In this document: in pieces, positions 7,509 to 14,542 of the stretch
How positions within the stretch are numbered: the first letter of the stretch is position 1
How the letters are laid out: every line of letters starts with the position of its first letter
Source: Bacteroidota bacterium
GTDB taxonomy: Bacteria > Bacteroidota > Bacteroidia > Bacteroidales > Bacteroidaceae
Assembly (NCBI GenBank): GCA_023458215.1
Contig: JAEXAJ010000092.1
Location: forward strand, 1-27,222
Direction of reading: 5' to 3'
Length of the DNA: 27,222 nucleotides
Translations under genes and position numbers: made by a program
Notes under the pieces: generated by a model
What the model was told of the DNA's origin: nothing
Database searches by the model: none
The model's input: only the letters and a program-made list of their open reading frames with translations

Positions 7509-9434
7509 ATGAGACATTTATTAACGCAGTGGGGAACAAATGCAAAATGGAGTATACCATTATCCGTAAGTTTGTGTGGTTTACTCCTTTTATTAAATTG
7601 TAAACAAGCATCTCATTCTCAGATGCAGATAGAGCATATAGATGATTTGCAAAGTGTCATCTATGTAGAAGGGTCGCAAAAAATATTGCTTCTTCCAATT
7701 CAAGAGTCTGCCAATGAGTCGCTTTTACAAATCGAGGATGAAAGTGGAAACTATATTATGCAAACTTTGGATGTAAGGATGGCAGTTAGTAGTATAGATT
7801 ATTATGTTCCTCTTGATTTGGATAATTATCGACAAGGTAATAACGGGTTGGGACGGTCCATCAAAATTCATGTGAAGGGGCTTGATAAAGATGCTAAGGC
7901 TTGGAAAACTATAGAGCTAGCTGATACTTTCAATACAGTTAACCGTGAAAACTTTCGTCCTATTTATCATCACACTCCTTTGTATGGTTGGATGAATGAT
8001 GCTAATGGCTTGGTTTACAAAGATGGTGAGTATCATCTTTATTACCAATATAATCCTTATGGTTCGGTTTGGGGAAATATGCATTGGGGGCACTCAGTCA
8101 GTAAAGATTTGATGCATTGGGAACATAGATCACCTGTGATAGCTCGTGATTCTTTGGGACATATTTTTTCTGGTAGTTCTGTTGTAGACATAGAAAATAC
8201 AGCTGGTTATGGTGCAGGAACAATTGTTGCTTTCTATACTTCTGCTAGTGAAAAAAACGGTCAGATTCAGTGCATGGCTTATAGTAAAGACAATGGATAT
8301 ACATATACTAAGTATGAAAACAATCCTATTCTGACTCCTTTTGATGGATTGAAAGACTTTAGGGATCCTAAAGTCTTTTGGTATGCTCCTGAGAAGAAAT
8401 GGATTATGATTGTCTCTGCAGACAAGGAAATGCGTTTTTATAATTCACATAATTTGAAGGACTGGACATATCTTAGTGCTTGGGGAGAAGGATATGGGGT
8501 ACAGCCGTGTCAGTTTGAATGTCCTGATATGGTGCAATTGCCGGTAAATGGTAATAAGGATCAAATGAAATGGGTTATGATTGTTAATGTGAATCCCGGA
8601 TGCTATTTTGGGGGAAGTGCAACACAATATTTTGTAGGTGATTTTGATGGAACAAATTTTATCTGTGATAGTCCCAAGGAGACTGTGAAGTGGCTCGATT
8701 GGGGTAAAGATCATTATGCTACAGTTTGTTTTTCCAATACTGGTGACAGAGTTATCGCAGTGCCTTGGATGAGTAATTGGCAATATGCTAATATTGTTCC
8801 TACAAAGCAATACCGTAGTGCCAATGCTTTGCCTCGTGAACTGGAGCTATATAAACAAGATAATGAATTGTATGTATCAGTTGCTCCAGTAGAAGAAGTA
8901 TGTAATCTGCGTAAAGAAATGAAGGAGATTCCTGCATTTATGGTTGAGAAGGAGAAACATGTGGATGCGTTGTTAAAGAATAATGAAGGAGCTTATGAAA
9001 TAGAAATGAAATTTGTAAGTGGTACAGCAGATATAATGGGATTTAAGCTTCTTAACCAAAAAGGTGAGGTGGTAGATATTTATTTTAATCAGTCGGAAGG
9101 CAAACTTGTGATGGATCGTACCAAGAGTGGTATTGTCGATTTTGGACGTAACAGTAAGCCTCATGCCATTGAAATGCACGATCAGCGAGTAAAAATGTCT
9201 ATTAATTATATTAATGATTTTGCATTGGCTACTTGGGGACCGGTTGCAAAGGCTTCTGCTCATACGATGAATATCTTCGTGGATAAATGTTCTATCGAAA
9301 TCTTTTTAGATGGTGGCAAACTTGCCATGACAAATCTTGTATTTCCTAATGAACCCTATAATAGCATGAGCTTTTATGCTAAAGAGGGCAACTATAAGGT
9401 GGATACTTGTAAGATTTATAAACTGGGACTGTAA
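7509..9434 (+). CDS. GH32 family beta-fructosidase lipoprotein (levanase/inulinase/invertase type)
   Basis: This 641-residue protein contains the three GH32 catalytic blocks: WMNDANG with nucleophile Asp164, FRDPKVF with stabilising Asp286, and ECPDM with acid/base Glu337. GH32 enzymes cleave beta-fructosyl bonds in sucrose, levan or inulin. An N-terminal region (about 35-140, the DUF4980-like part seen in Bacteroides GH32 proteins) precedes the five-bladed propeller. A C-terminal beta-sandwich follows from about 480. The signal peptide ends in LLNC, so Cys31 is probably lipidated. The next residues (KQASH) lack the acidic export signal, which favours a periplasm-facing location. It is divergent from the ceramidase-like/susCD operon and 20 bases before the MFS gene. 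Linkage preference, and endo versus exo action, cannot be told here. The gene is strongly AT-rich. Confidence 0.93.
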   Translation: MRHLLTQWGTNAKWSIPLSVSLCGLLLLLNCKQASHSQMQIEHIDDLQSVIYVEGSQKILLLPIQESANESLLQIEDESGNYIMQTLDVRMAVSSIDYYVPLDLDNYRQGNNGLGRSIKIHVKGLDKDAKAWKTIELADTFNTVNRENFRPIYHHTPLYGWMNDANGLVYKDGEYHLYYQYNPYGSVWGNMHWGHSVSKDLMHWEHRSPVIARDSLGHIFSGSSVVDIENTAGYGAGTIVAFYTSASEKNGQIQCMAYSKDNGYTYTKYENNPILTPFDGLKDFRDPKVFWYAPEKKWIMIVSADKEMRFYNSHNLKDWTYLSAWGEGYGVQPCQFECPDMVQLPVNGNKDQMKWVMIVNVNPGCYFGGSATQYFVGDFDGTNFICDSPKETVKWLDWGKDHYATVCFSNTGDRVIAVPWMSNWQYANIVPTKQYRSANALPRELELYKQDNELYVSVAPVEEVCNLRKEMKEIPAFMVEKEKHVDALLKNNEGAYEIEMKFVSGTADIMGFKLLNQKGEVVDIYFNQSEGKLVMDRTKSGIVDFGRNSKPHAIEMHDQRVKMSINYINDFALATWGPVAKASAHTMNIFVDKCSIEIFLDGGKLAMTNLVFPNEPYNSMSFYAKEGNYKVDTCKIYKLGL

Positions 9435-9454
9435 TAAATAATAATTTATTTTAT

Positions 9455-10621
9455 ATGAAACAATCAAATACCTCCTATCTAACGAAGCTCCTGCCCGTGA
9501 TGCTTTGTTTCTTCGCCATGGGTTTTGTCGACCTCGTAGGCATTGCCTCCAACTATGTGAAAGCCGATCTCGGCTTATCCGATGCCCAGGCCAATATATT
9601 CCCTTCGCTCGTTTTCTTTTGGTTCCTCATCTTCTCCGTGCCCACCGGGATGCTGATGAACCGCATCGGAAGGAAGAAAACAGTGCTCCTCAGCTTGGTG
9701 GTGACCTTCGCTTCCTTGCTTCTGCCTATATTTGGCGACAGCTATGCATTGATGTTGCTTTCTTTTTCTTTATTAGGCATTGGTAATGCTTTGATGCAAA
9801 CGTCCTTGAACCCGTTGCTCTCTAATATCGTAAGTGGCGAGAAATTGGCAAGCAGCCTCACCTTCGGACAGTTTGTAAAGGCCATCGCTTCTTTCTTGGC
9901 TCCCTACATCGCCATGTGGGGTGCTACGCAAGTCATCCCTTCTTTCGATATGGGTTGGCGGGTACTGTTCCCTATTTATATGGTGATTTCGGTGGTTGCT
10001 ATCCTGCTGCTTAATGCCACTTCGATTATCGAAGAGAAGGAAGAGGGCAAACCGTCTACCTTTACCCAATGTCTGGCACTTCTGGGCAAACCGTTTATCT
10101 TGCTTTCTTTCATCGGAATCATGTGCCATGTGGGGATCGACGTAGGTACCAACACCACTGCTCCGAAAATATTGATGGAGCGCCTGGGCATGACGCTGGA
10201 CGATGCGGCTTTTGCCACCAGCCTTTATTTCATCTTCCGTACGGCGGGTTGCCTGCTCGGTTCGTTTATTCTACAGAAGATTTCTTCACGAACCTTCTTC
10301 GGTATCAGCGTGTTGTGCATGTTGGCGGCCATGGCGGGATTATTCATCTTTCAGGACAAGACGATGATTTATGTTTGTATTGCCCTGATAGGTTTTGGTA
10401 ATTCTAATATTTTCCCCGTTATCTTCTCGCAGGCATTGTTGGCGATGCCTCAGAAGAAGAACGAAGTTTCCGGTCTGATGATTAAGGGGTTGTTCGGTGG
10501 TACGGTTTTCCCCATTGCTATGGGATTGGCCAGTGATGCCATGGGGCAAAGCGGGGCTGTGGCAGTGATGACGGTCGGCGTGTTGTACTTATTTTTCTAT
10601 ATGCTGAGGATGAAAAAATAG
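9455..10621 (+). CDS. MFS sugar permease (FucP/glucose-galactose transporter-like)
   Basis: A 388-residue, very hydrophobic protein with about 12 predicted membrane segments. The classic MFS loop signature GMLMNRIGRKKT lies between segments 2 and 3. The overall look matches the fucose/glucose/galactose:H+ symporter branch common in Bacteroides. By position it should carry fructose (or another hexose) released by the upstream GH32 enzyme across the inner membrane to the downstream fructokinase; this is inference. The start is 20 bases after the GH32 stop, suggesting co-transcription. Base composition changes abruptly here: the 60 bases at 9001-9060 contain 18 G+C, those at 9481-9540 contain 32. 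Confidence 0.88.
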   Translation: MKQSNTSYLTKLLPVMLCFFAMGFVDLVGIASNYVKADLGLSDAQANIFPSLVFFWFLIFSVPTGMLMNRIGRKKTVLLSLVVTFASLLLPIFGDSYALMLLSFSLLGIGNALMQTSLNPLLSNIVSGEKLASSLTFGQFVKAIASFLAPYIAMWGATQVIPSFDMGWRVLFPIYMVISVVAILLLNATSIIEEKEEGKPSTFTQCLALLGKPFILLSFIGIMCHVGIDVGTNTTAPKILMERLGMTLDDAAFATSLYFIFRTAGCLLGSFILQKISSRTFFGISVLCMLAAMAGLFIFQDKTMIYVCIALIGFGNSNIFPVIFSQALLAMPQKKNEVSGLMIKGLFGGTVFPIAMGLASDAMGQSGAVAVMTVGVLYLFFYMLRMKK

Positions 10622-10659
10622 TTTTTCGTAAAACGCCTCTACAATAGATCCTGAGAGGG

Positions 10660-10688
10660 GGGTATCTCACTATACGACTGAGATACCC
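10660..10688 (+). repeat. 10-base-pair hairpin at the head of the 22-base repeat array
   Basis: GGGTATCTCA (10660-10669) pairs perfectly with TGAGATACCC (10679-10688) around a 9-base loop CTATACGAC. It lies 39 bases after the MFS stop codon. No T run follows, so it is not a classical terminator. Confidence 0.65.
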
Positions 10689-10736
10689 TAAGTATACGAC
10701 TGAGGTAGTCTCAATATACGACTGAGTATGGCTCGG
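10671..10736. repeat. Three direct repeats with exact 22-base period
   Basis: The 12 bases TATACGACTGAG occur at 10671, 10693 and 10715, exactly 22 bases apart, with diverged remainders of each unit. The array fills the MFS-fructokinase gap. Each copy of TATACGAC can lie in the loop of a small hairpin (stems 10660-10669/10679-10688, 10684-10690/10701-10707, and 10710-10713/10723-10726; the first two are mutually exclusive). It could be a phased protein-binding array, an RNA structure array, or a copy of a dispersed intergenic repeat. Confidence 0.75.
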
Positions 10737-10805
10737 TTTACTACCCTTTCATCCTCACTCTTGAAGAAAGAATAAATAGCTAATTGAACTTAAATTATAT
10801 TTACC

Positions 10806-11693
10806 ATGAATAATGTTATCGTAGGAATGGGTGAGGCACTTTGGGATTGCCTTCCCGAAGGAAAGAAGATAGGTGGTGCTCCGGCAAACTTTGCCTATCA
10901 CGTATCGCAGTTCGGCTTCGACAGCTGTGTAGTCAGTGCCGTAGGCAATGATGCCGATGGAGATGAAATACTGGAGGTCTTCGGACAAAAAGGATTACGT
11001 ACCCGGATAGAACGTGTACCTTATCCTACCGGAACCGTGCAGGTTACTCTCGATGCGGTGGGCGTGCCTTGCTATGAAATAAAGGAAGGTGTGGCATGGG
11101 ATAATATCCCGTTCACCGACGAGCTGAAACGTTTGGCATTGAATACCCGTGCCGTTTGCTTTGGCTCTTTGGCGCAGCGCAACGAGGTGAGCCGCGCTAC
11201 TATCAATCGTTTTCTCGACACCATGCCCGATGTGGAGGGGCAACTGAAGATATTCGATATCAACCTCCGCCAAGGATTCTATACGAAAGAGATACTTTGC
11301 GAATCTATGCGTCGCTGCAATATCTTAAAGATCAATGATGAGGAATTGGTGACCATCAGCCGTATATTCGGTTATCCGGGCATTGACTTGCAAGACAAAT
11401 GCTGGATTCTTCTTGCCAAATATAATTTGAAGATGCTCATCCTGACTTGTGGCACCAACGGAAGTTATGTGTTTACTCCGGGAGTGGTATCTTTCCAGGA
11501 GACTCCACGGGTTCCGGTAGCCGATACGGTAGGGGCGGGTGATTCGTTTACCGCTGCGTTTACTGCTGCTATATTAAGTGGAAAATCCGTGCCCGAAGCC
11601 CACAAATTGGCGGTAGAGGTGTCTGCCTACGTCTGTACACAGAGCGGTGCAATGCCCGAATTGCCGGAGGTGTTGAAGGATAAACTGAAATAA
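10806..11693 (+). CDS. PfkB family carbohydrate kinase, probable fructokinase
   Basis: A 295-residue cytoplasmic kinase of the ribokinase/PfkB family. The N-terminal signature is GGAPANFAYHVSQFG, and the C-terminal signature DTVGAGDSFTAAF contains the catalytic base Asp246. The early GEALWDCLPEG segment and the GGAPANFA form are typical of fructokinases rather than ribokinases or 1-phosphofructokinases. It would convert fructose to fructose 6-phosphate. It lies 184 bases after the MFS permease, with the repeat array in the gap, and is followed by a strong bidirectional terminator. The pair of permease and kinase next to a GH32 enzyme fits the final steps of fructan or sucrose use. Confidence 0.92.
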   Translation: MNNVIVGMGEALWDCLPEGKKIGGAPANFAYHVSQFGFDSCVVSAVGNDADGDEILEVFGQKGLRTRIERVPYPTGTVQVTLDAVGVPCYEIKEGVAWDNIPFTDELKRLALNTRAVCFGSLAQRNEVSRATINRFLDTMPDVEGQLKIFDINLRQGFYTKEILCESMRRCNILKINDEELVTISRIFGYPGIDLQDKCWILLAKYNLKMLILTCGTNGSYVFTPGVVSFQETPRVPVADTVGAGDSFTAAFTAAILSGKSVPEAHKLAVEVSAYVCTQSGAMPELPEVLKDKLK

Positions 11694-11697
11694 AGAT

Positions 11698-11753
11698 AAA
11701 GCGGACGTGTCACAACTCTGATAAACTTATCAAAGTTGTGACTCTACCGCTTT
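11698..11753. terminator. Bidirectional terminator between fructokinase and MerR-type gene
   Basis: AAAGCGG (11698-11704) pairs with CCGCTTT (11747-11753). Inside it GTCACAACT (11709-11717) pairs with AGTTGTGAC (11734-11742), and TGATA pairs with TATCA nearer the loop. A T run follows on the + strand and A residues flank the other side. It serves the convergent genes ending at 11693 and 11760. Confidence 0.85.
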
Positions 11754-11759
11754 TCTGTA

Positions 11760-12587
11760 TTATCCCTTCACGGGCAATTGTATTTCTGTTAACCACTCGT
11801 CTTCCGATTCTTTATTCCATATGCCGTCTATTTGAGAGAAGCGGGGACGTTCGATGGCTTCGTAACCGTTTGCTTCGGCATAAGTGTATAGCTCGGCAAA
11901 GGTGTGGCGCATATTCTCATAAGGGCCGTAATGGTTAATGCAGAGTGCGAGGGGGACTTCGGGAAGCTCCTTGAATTTGATGAGTTCGGAGTCCGTACCT
12001 TTCTCGGCTACGGCTTCAAAATATTCTATGTCTATGTTCTCACCATATTCTTCGTTGTACTCTACGGTGAATCCGTATTGCGGTTCGGGACATTGGCATC
12101 CCAGGCGATGCATTTCAGGGCCTATGATATTGGGGCACAAGTTGAATAAATCCTGATAAGAATTGATTATACGTCGGTGCGTGGCAAATACTCTGCCGGG
12201 TAATGTCTTTTTAAATACTTTTTCCATTTTGTTTTCTGGTTGTTGGAGCATCTTTCCAAGTCGGACAAGTTCCGATTGCCGCTTCGTCAATCGTTTTATC
12301 TCGATTTGGCAAAATTCGGCTTTTTTGCTTATTGTCTCGGCATCAGGGTATTCCTTGCCTGCTTCAAATAGTCCGGCAATTTCGTCAAGACTGAATCCCA
12401 GTTGCTTGAGGTAAACAATCTTGTTCATCTGCCTCAACTGGCTGATGTCGTAATAACGGTATCCCGTCCATTCATCAACTTCGAAAGGCTGGAGTAACCC
12501 TCTTTCTTCGTAGTGCCTGAGCGTTTTCACCGTCACTTGGCAGAGCTTGGAAAATTCTCCGATTTTAAACTTCATTTTACTTTTCAT
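11760..12587 (-). CDS. MerR family transcriptional regulator with GyrI-like effector domain
   Basis: A 275-residue regulator. Residues about 5-75 form a MerR winged helix (KIGEFSKLCQVTVKTLRHYEERGLL, then GYRYYD). A coiled-coil dimer helix follows at about 80-120. The C-terminal part, about 125-270, matches a GyrI-like/AraC effector-binding domain with a characteristic ALCINHYGPYENM stretch. This layout is that of BmrR-type regulators, which bind hydrophobic or amphipathic compounds and activate by untwisting a long-spacer promoter. A second in-frame ATG at 12575 could also be the start. Just upstream is a -7 element with a 19-base spacer to TTGACT, which suggests autoregulation. No efflux pump or other target is next to it, and the link to sugar genes may be only positional. 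Confidence 0.88.
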   Translation of the reverse strand: MKSKMKFKIGEFSKLCQVTVKTLRHYEERGLLQPFEVDEWTGYRYYDISQLRQMNKIVYLKQLGFSLDEIAGLFEAGKEYPDAETISKKAEFCQIEIKRLTKRQSELVRLGKMLQQPENKMEKVFKKTLPGRVFATHRRIINSYQDLFNLCPNIIGPEMHRLGCQCPEPQYGFTVEYNEEYGENIDIEYFEAVAEKGTDSELIKFKELPEVPLALCINHYGPYENMRHTFAELYTYAEANGYEAIERPRFSQIDGIWNKESEDEWLTEIQLPVKG

Positions 12588-12613
12588 AAACTTTTGCGCA
12601 ATGGTTTATGCTG

Positions 12614-12646
12614 CAAAGATAAGTCCTGCCCTAAGGTATGAGTCAA
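12614..12646 (-). promoter_or_regulatory. MerR-type long-spacer promoter for the MerR-family gene
   Basis: Read on the - strand, TTGACT (12646-12641) is followed after exactly 19 bases by TATCTT (12621-12616), which is part of a perfect TATCTTTG -7 element (12621-12614). The spacer contains the short palindrome CCTTAGG near its middle. A 19-base spacer with a central dyad is the hallmark of MerR-family-controlled promoters. Confidence 0.5.
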
Positions 12647-12664
12647 GAGAATTCTTCCTTTTTT

Positions 12665-14272
12665 TTATAGTAAAGTGCAAAGTTCTTCCACTTGCTTCTC
12701 GAAACTTTCCCTCGATTTGGCCCGGTTTTTTACTGCACTTCGGTGGTTATAAATGGTCTGCGGAGAGTAGAACAGGAGAGTTGCTATCCGCGAACTGTCT
12801 TTTATTCCCATACGTATCAAGGCAAAGATGCGAAGTTCGGTAGTCAGAATTTCTCCCTTTTTGGGGATAATCTCTTCGCCTTCGCGCAGCAGGGCGTTGA
12901 AGGACTCTATGAAGTGAGGATATAAATTGAGGAAAGCCGTGTCGAAGTTCATGAAGAACTCCTTGGCGTCGGTATCGGTGAGGCGGGTGGCGTTCACCAG
13001 TTTCAGTAAGTCGTCCGTTTGCTTGGCTTTTACTTTGCGTTTTACTAAATCCTGATATTTGTTCAGTTTGTCGATGTAGGCGGCACATAAATCCATAAAT
13101 AGGCTTACGTATTCTTCGCGCGTGTGGTTAGTGTCAACCAATGCCTGATTGAGGTGCTGTAATTCCCGGTTCATTTCCGCCAGTACCTTTCTGCGCTTAT
13201 GCAATTGTCTCATCTGGCTGTAAATGTAGACTAAGGATACTATCAGCCCTATCGATAATAAGCTGATGCATACCAGCGACCACTGCAACCGTTGGCTCTT
13301 CAGTCGGTTTTGTTCTTGATAAGAAAGAACGATAGCAGGAAATTTTCTTGCTATTTCGAGCATGCGGAGACGGTTGTTATAGAATAGAGCGTCTTCCATC
13401 GAATAATTCAGGTAACGGTTGGCGCGTTCCGCCTCTTCGCTATTGTTTTTAAATATATACAATGCCAATTCCTGCAATGCCAGGTTCTCTTTAAGAGGAC
13501 ATACTTGGTCGGAGATTGCCGCCATAATCAGATACTTCTCATATTCTTCCCAATCGCCCAGCTTGGAGTAAGTCAATGCCAAACCATATGTAACCATGGC
13601 ATATAATCTGACATTGACGGGTACCCCTTTCAACGCTTTCTTATAGCAGGCCTCCGCTTCGGCATATCTTTGGTGGCGGTATAAGTTTTCACCTTTCCAA
13701 TATTCGTGCAACTGTGAATTTTGAGGAAGTACACTAAGCAAAGAGTCTTGATAGAGCATTTCTTGCTGATAATAGCGGGGAGCATATACCTTGTCGTTGG
13801 AGTATTCCGCCCACATACTGTATGCCCATTCCAGTGCGGCATAATATTCAATGCGTGTTTCCTCGTCTAATGTGCTGCTATCCACTTGTTTCAAGTTTTG
13901 GATAGACTCACTGAAGTATCCGGAAGTGGAAAGAAGTACTGAACGGTGAATAATACTCAGATGATGGAGCGCCCGATTGGAAAGTTTCATTGCCAGCTCT
14001 TCTTCACGGTCTACATAAAGCATGGCGGAGTCGAAACGATAGGTATAGTATTCCTCATAAATGGCATTGTACAGCCGGAACCGTTCTTTGTCATCCATCG
14101 TGGGATAGAGTAGATGCTTCAGGCTGTCTATCCTTAATTCTTTCTGTTGCGAATATTGGTTGCGCTGTTTTAGAGAACTTTCTAAAGTATGAATCAAGTC
14201 GACTTTGTTTGCCATGCATGCCGGCAAAAGTATAAATAGCAGAGAGATTAAGGATAGCGGGTACTTCTTCAT
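12665..14272 (-). CDS. Membrane-anchored TPR regulator with C-terminal HTH (DUF6377-type)
   Basis: About 535 residues from the ATG at 14272, chosen because it opens directly on a signal peptide (MKKYPLSLISLLFILLPAC); an upstream start at 14305 adds an unlikely leader. The N-terminal half (about 30-320) is helical with TPR-like repeats, for example a YRHQRYAEAEACYKKALKG unit. One transmembrane segment at about 328-351 is followed by a coiled coil and a conserved region. The last 60 residues look like a LuxR-like helix-turn-helix (TTELRIFALIRMGIKDSSRIATLLFYSPQTIYNHRSAVKN). Topology suggests a one-component regulator sensing outside the inner membrane and binding DNA inside. It is divergent from the TonB receptor/alpha-galactosidase pair, its likely target. 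Family name DUF6377 is from memory. Confidence 0.8.
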   Translation of the reverse strand: MKKYPLSLISLLFILLPACMANKVDLIHTLESSLKQRNQYSQQKELRIDSLKHLLYPTMDDKERFRLYNAIYEEYYTYRFDSAMLYVDREEELAMKLSNRALHHLSIIHRSVLLSTSGYFSESIQNLKQVDSSTLDEETRIEYYAALEWAYSMWAEYSNDKVYAPRYYQQEMLYQDSLLSVLPQNSQLHEYWKGENLYRHQRYAEAEACYKKALKGVPVNVRLYAMVTYGLALTYSKLGDWEEYEKYLIMAAISDQVCPLKENLALQELALYIFKNNSEEAERANRYLNYSMEDALFYNNRLRMLEIARKFPAIVLSYQEQNRLKSQRLQWSLVCISLLSIGLIVSLVYIYSQMRQLHKRRKVLAEMNRELQHLNQALVDTNHTREEYVSLFMDLCAAYIDKLNKYQDLVKRKVKAKQTDDLLKLVNATRLTDTDAKEFFMNFDTAFLNLYPHFIESFNALLREGEEIIPKKGEILTTELRIFALIRMGIKDSSRIATLLFYSPQTIYNHRSAVKNRAKSRESFEKQVEELCTLL

Positions 14273-14302
14273 AGGATTATGTTCATTAAAAGTAGACAAA
14301 TA

Positions 14303-14310
14303 CAAAGGTA
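14303..14310 (-). promoter_or_regulatory. -7 promoter element for the TPR/HTH regulator
   Basis: On the - strand this reads TACCTTTG, a perfect TAnnTTTG, 30 bases before the ATG at 14272. TTTG at 14325-14328 is a little close for the -33 element. The remainder of the 270-base divergent region up to 14542 holds a locally GC-richer stretch (about 14390-14455) that I cannot assign. Confidence 0.45.
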
Positions 14311-14542
14311 TTAAAAGTTTTCAGCAAATGGGTATGTCTACTTGGATTTATAAAATGAAACTTTGTAAGTTGTTTATTATCAATGGTCTGTGTGGGCGTT
14401 GCACCTCCTCTCGATCTACCTGACGGCTACCTGCGGAAACACGGCTTTATTATACCCGCTAATTTTGCCTTCGTTCCAAACAAGAAGAATGTTTTGCTTG
14501 GAAACCTTTGCCCGGAAGTTTAATTTTAAATCGAATGATAAT

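Noticed and set aside
10671..10736. CRISPR-like array from three regular repeats
   Set aside because: The repeats are only 12 bases with 10-base spacers and no cas genes are nearby, so this is not a CRISPR array.
14390..14455. GC-richer leader upstream of the TonB receptor as a riboswitch or small RNA
   Set aside because: No extended complementary arms or known riboswitch core could be recognised by eye, so no RNA feature is called.
14390..14542. N-terminal extension of the TonB receptor from an ATG at 14390
   Set aside because: The 51 extra residues lack a signal peptide and cross the divergent promoter region, while the ATG at 14543 opens directly on a signal peptide.
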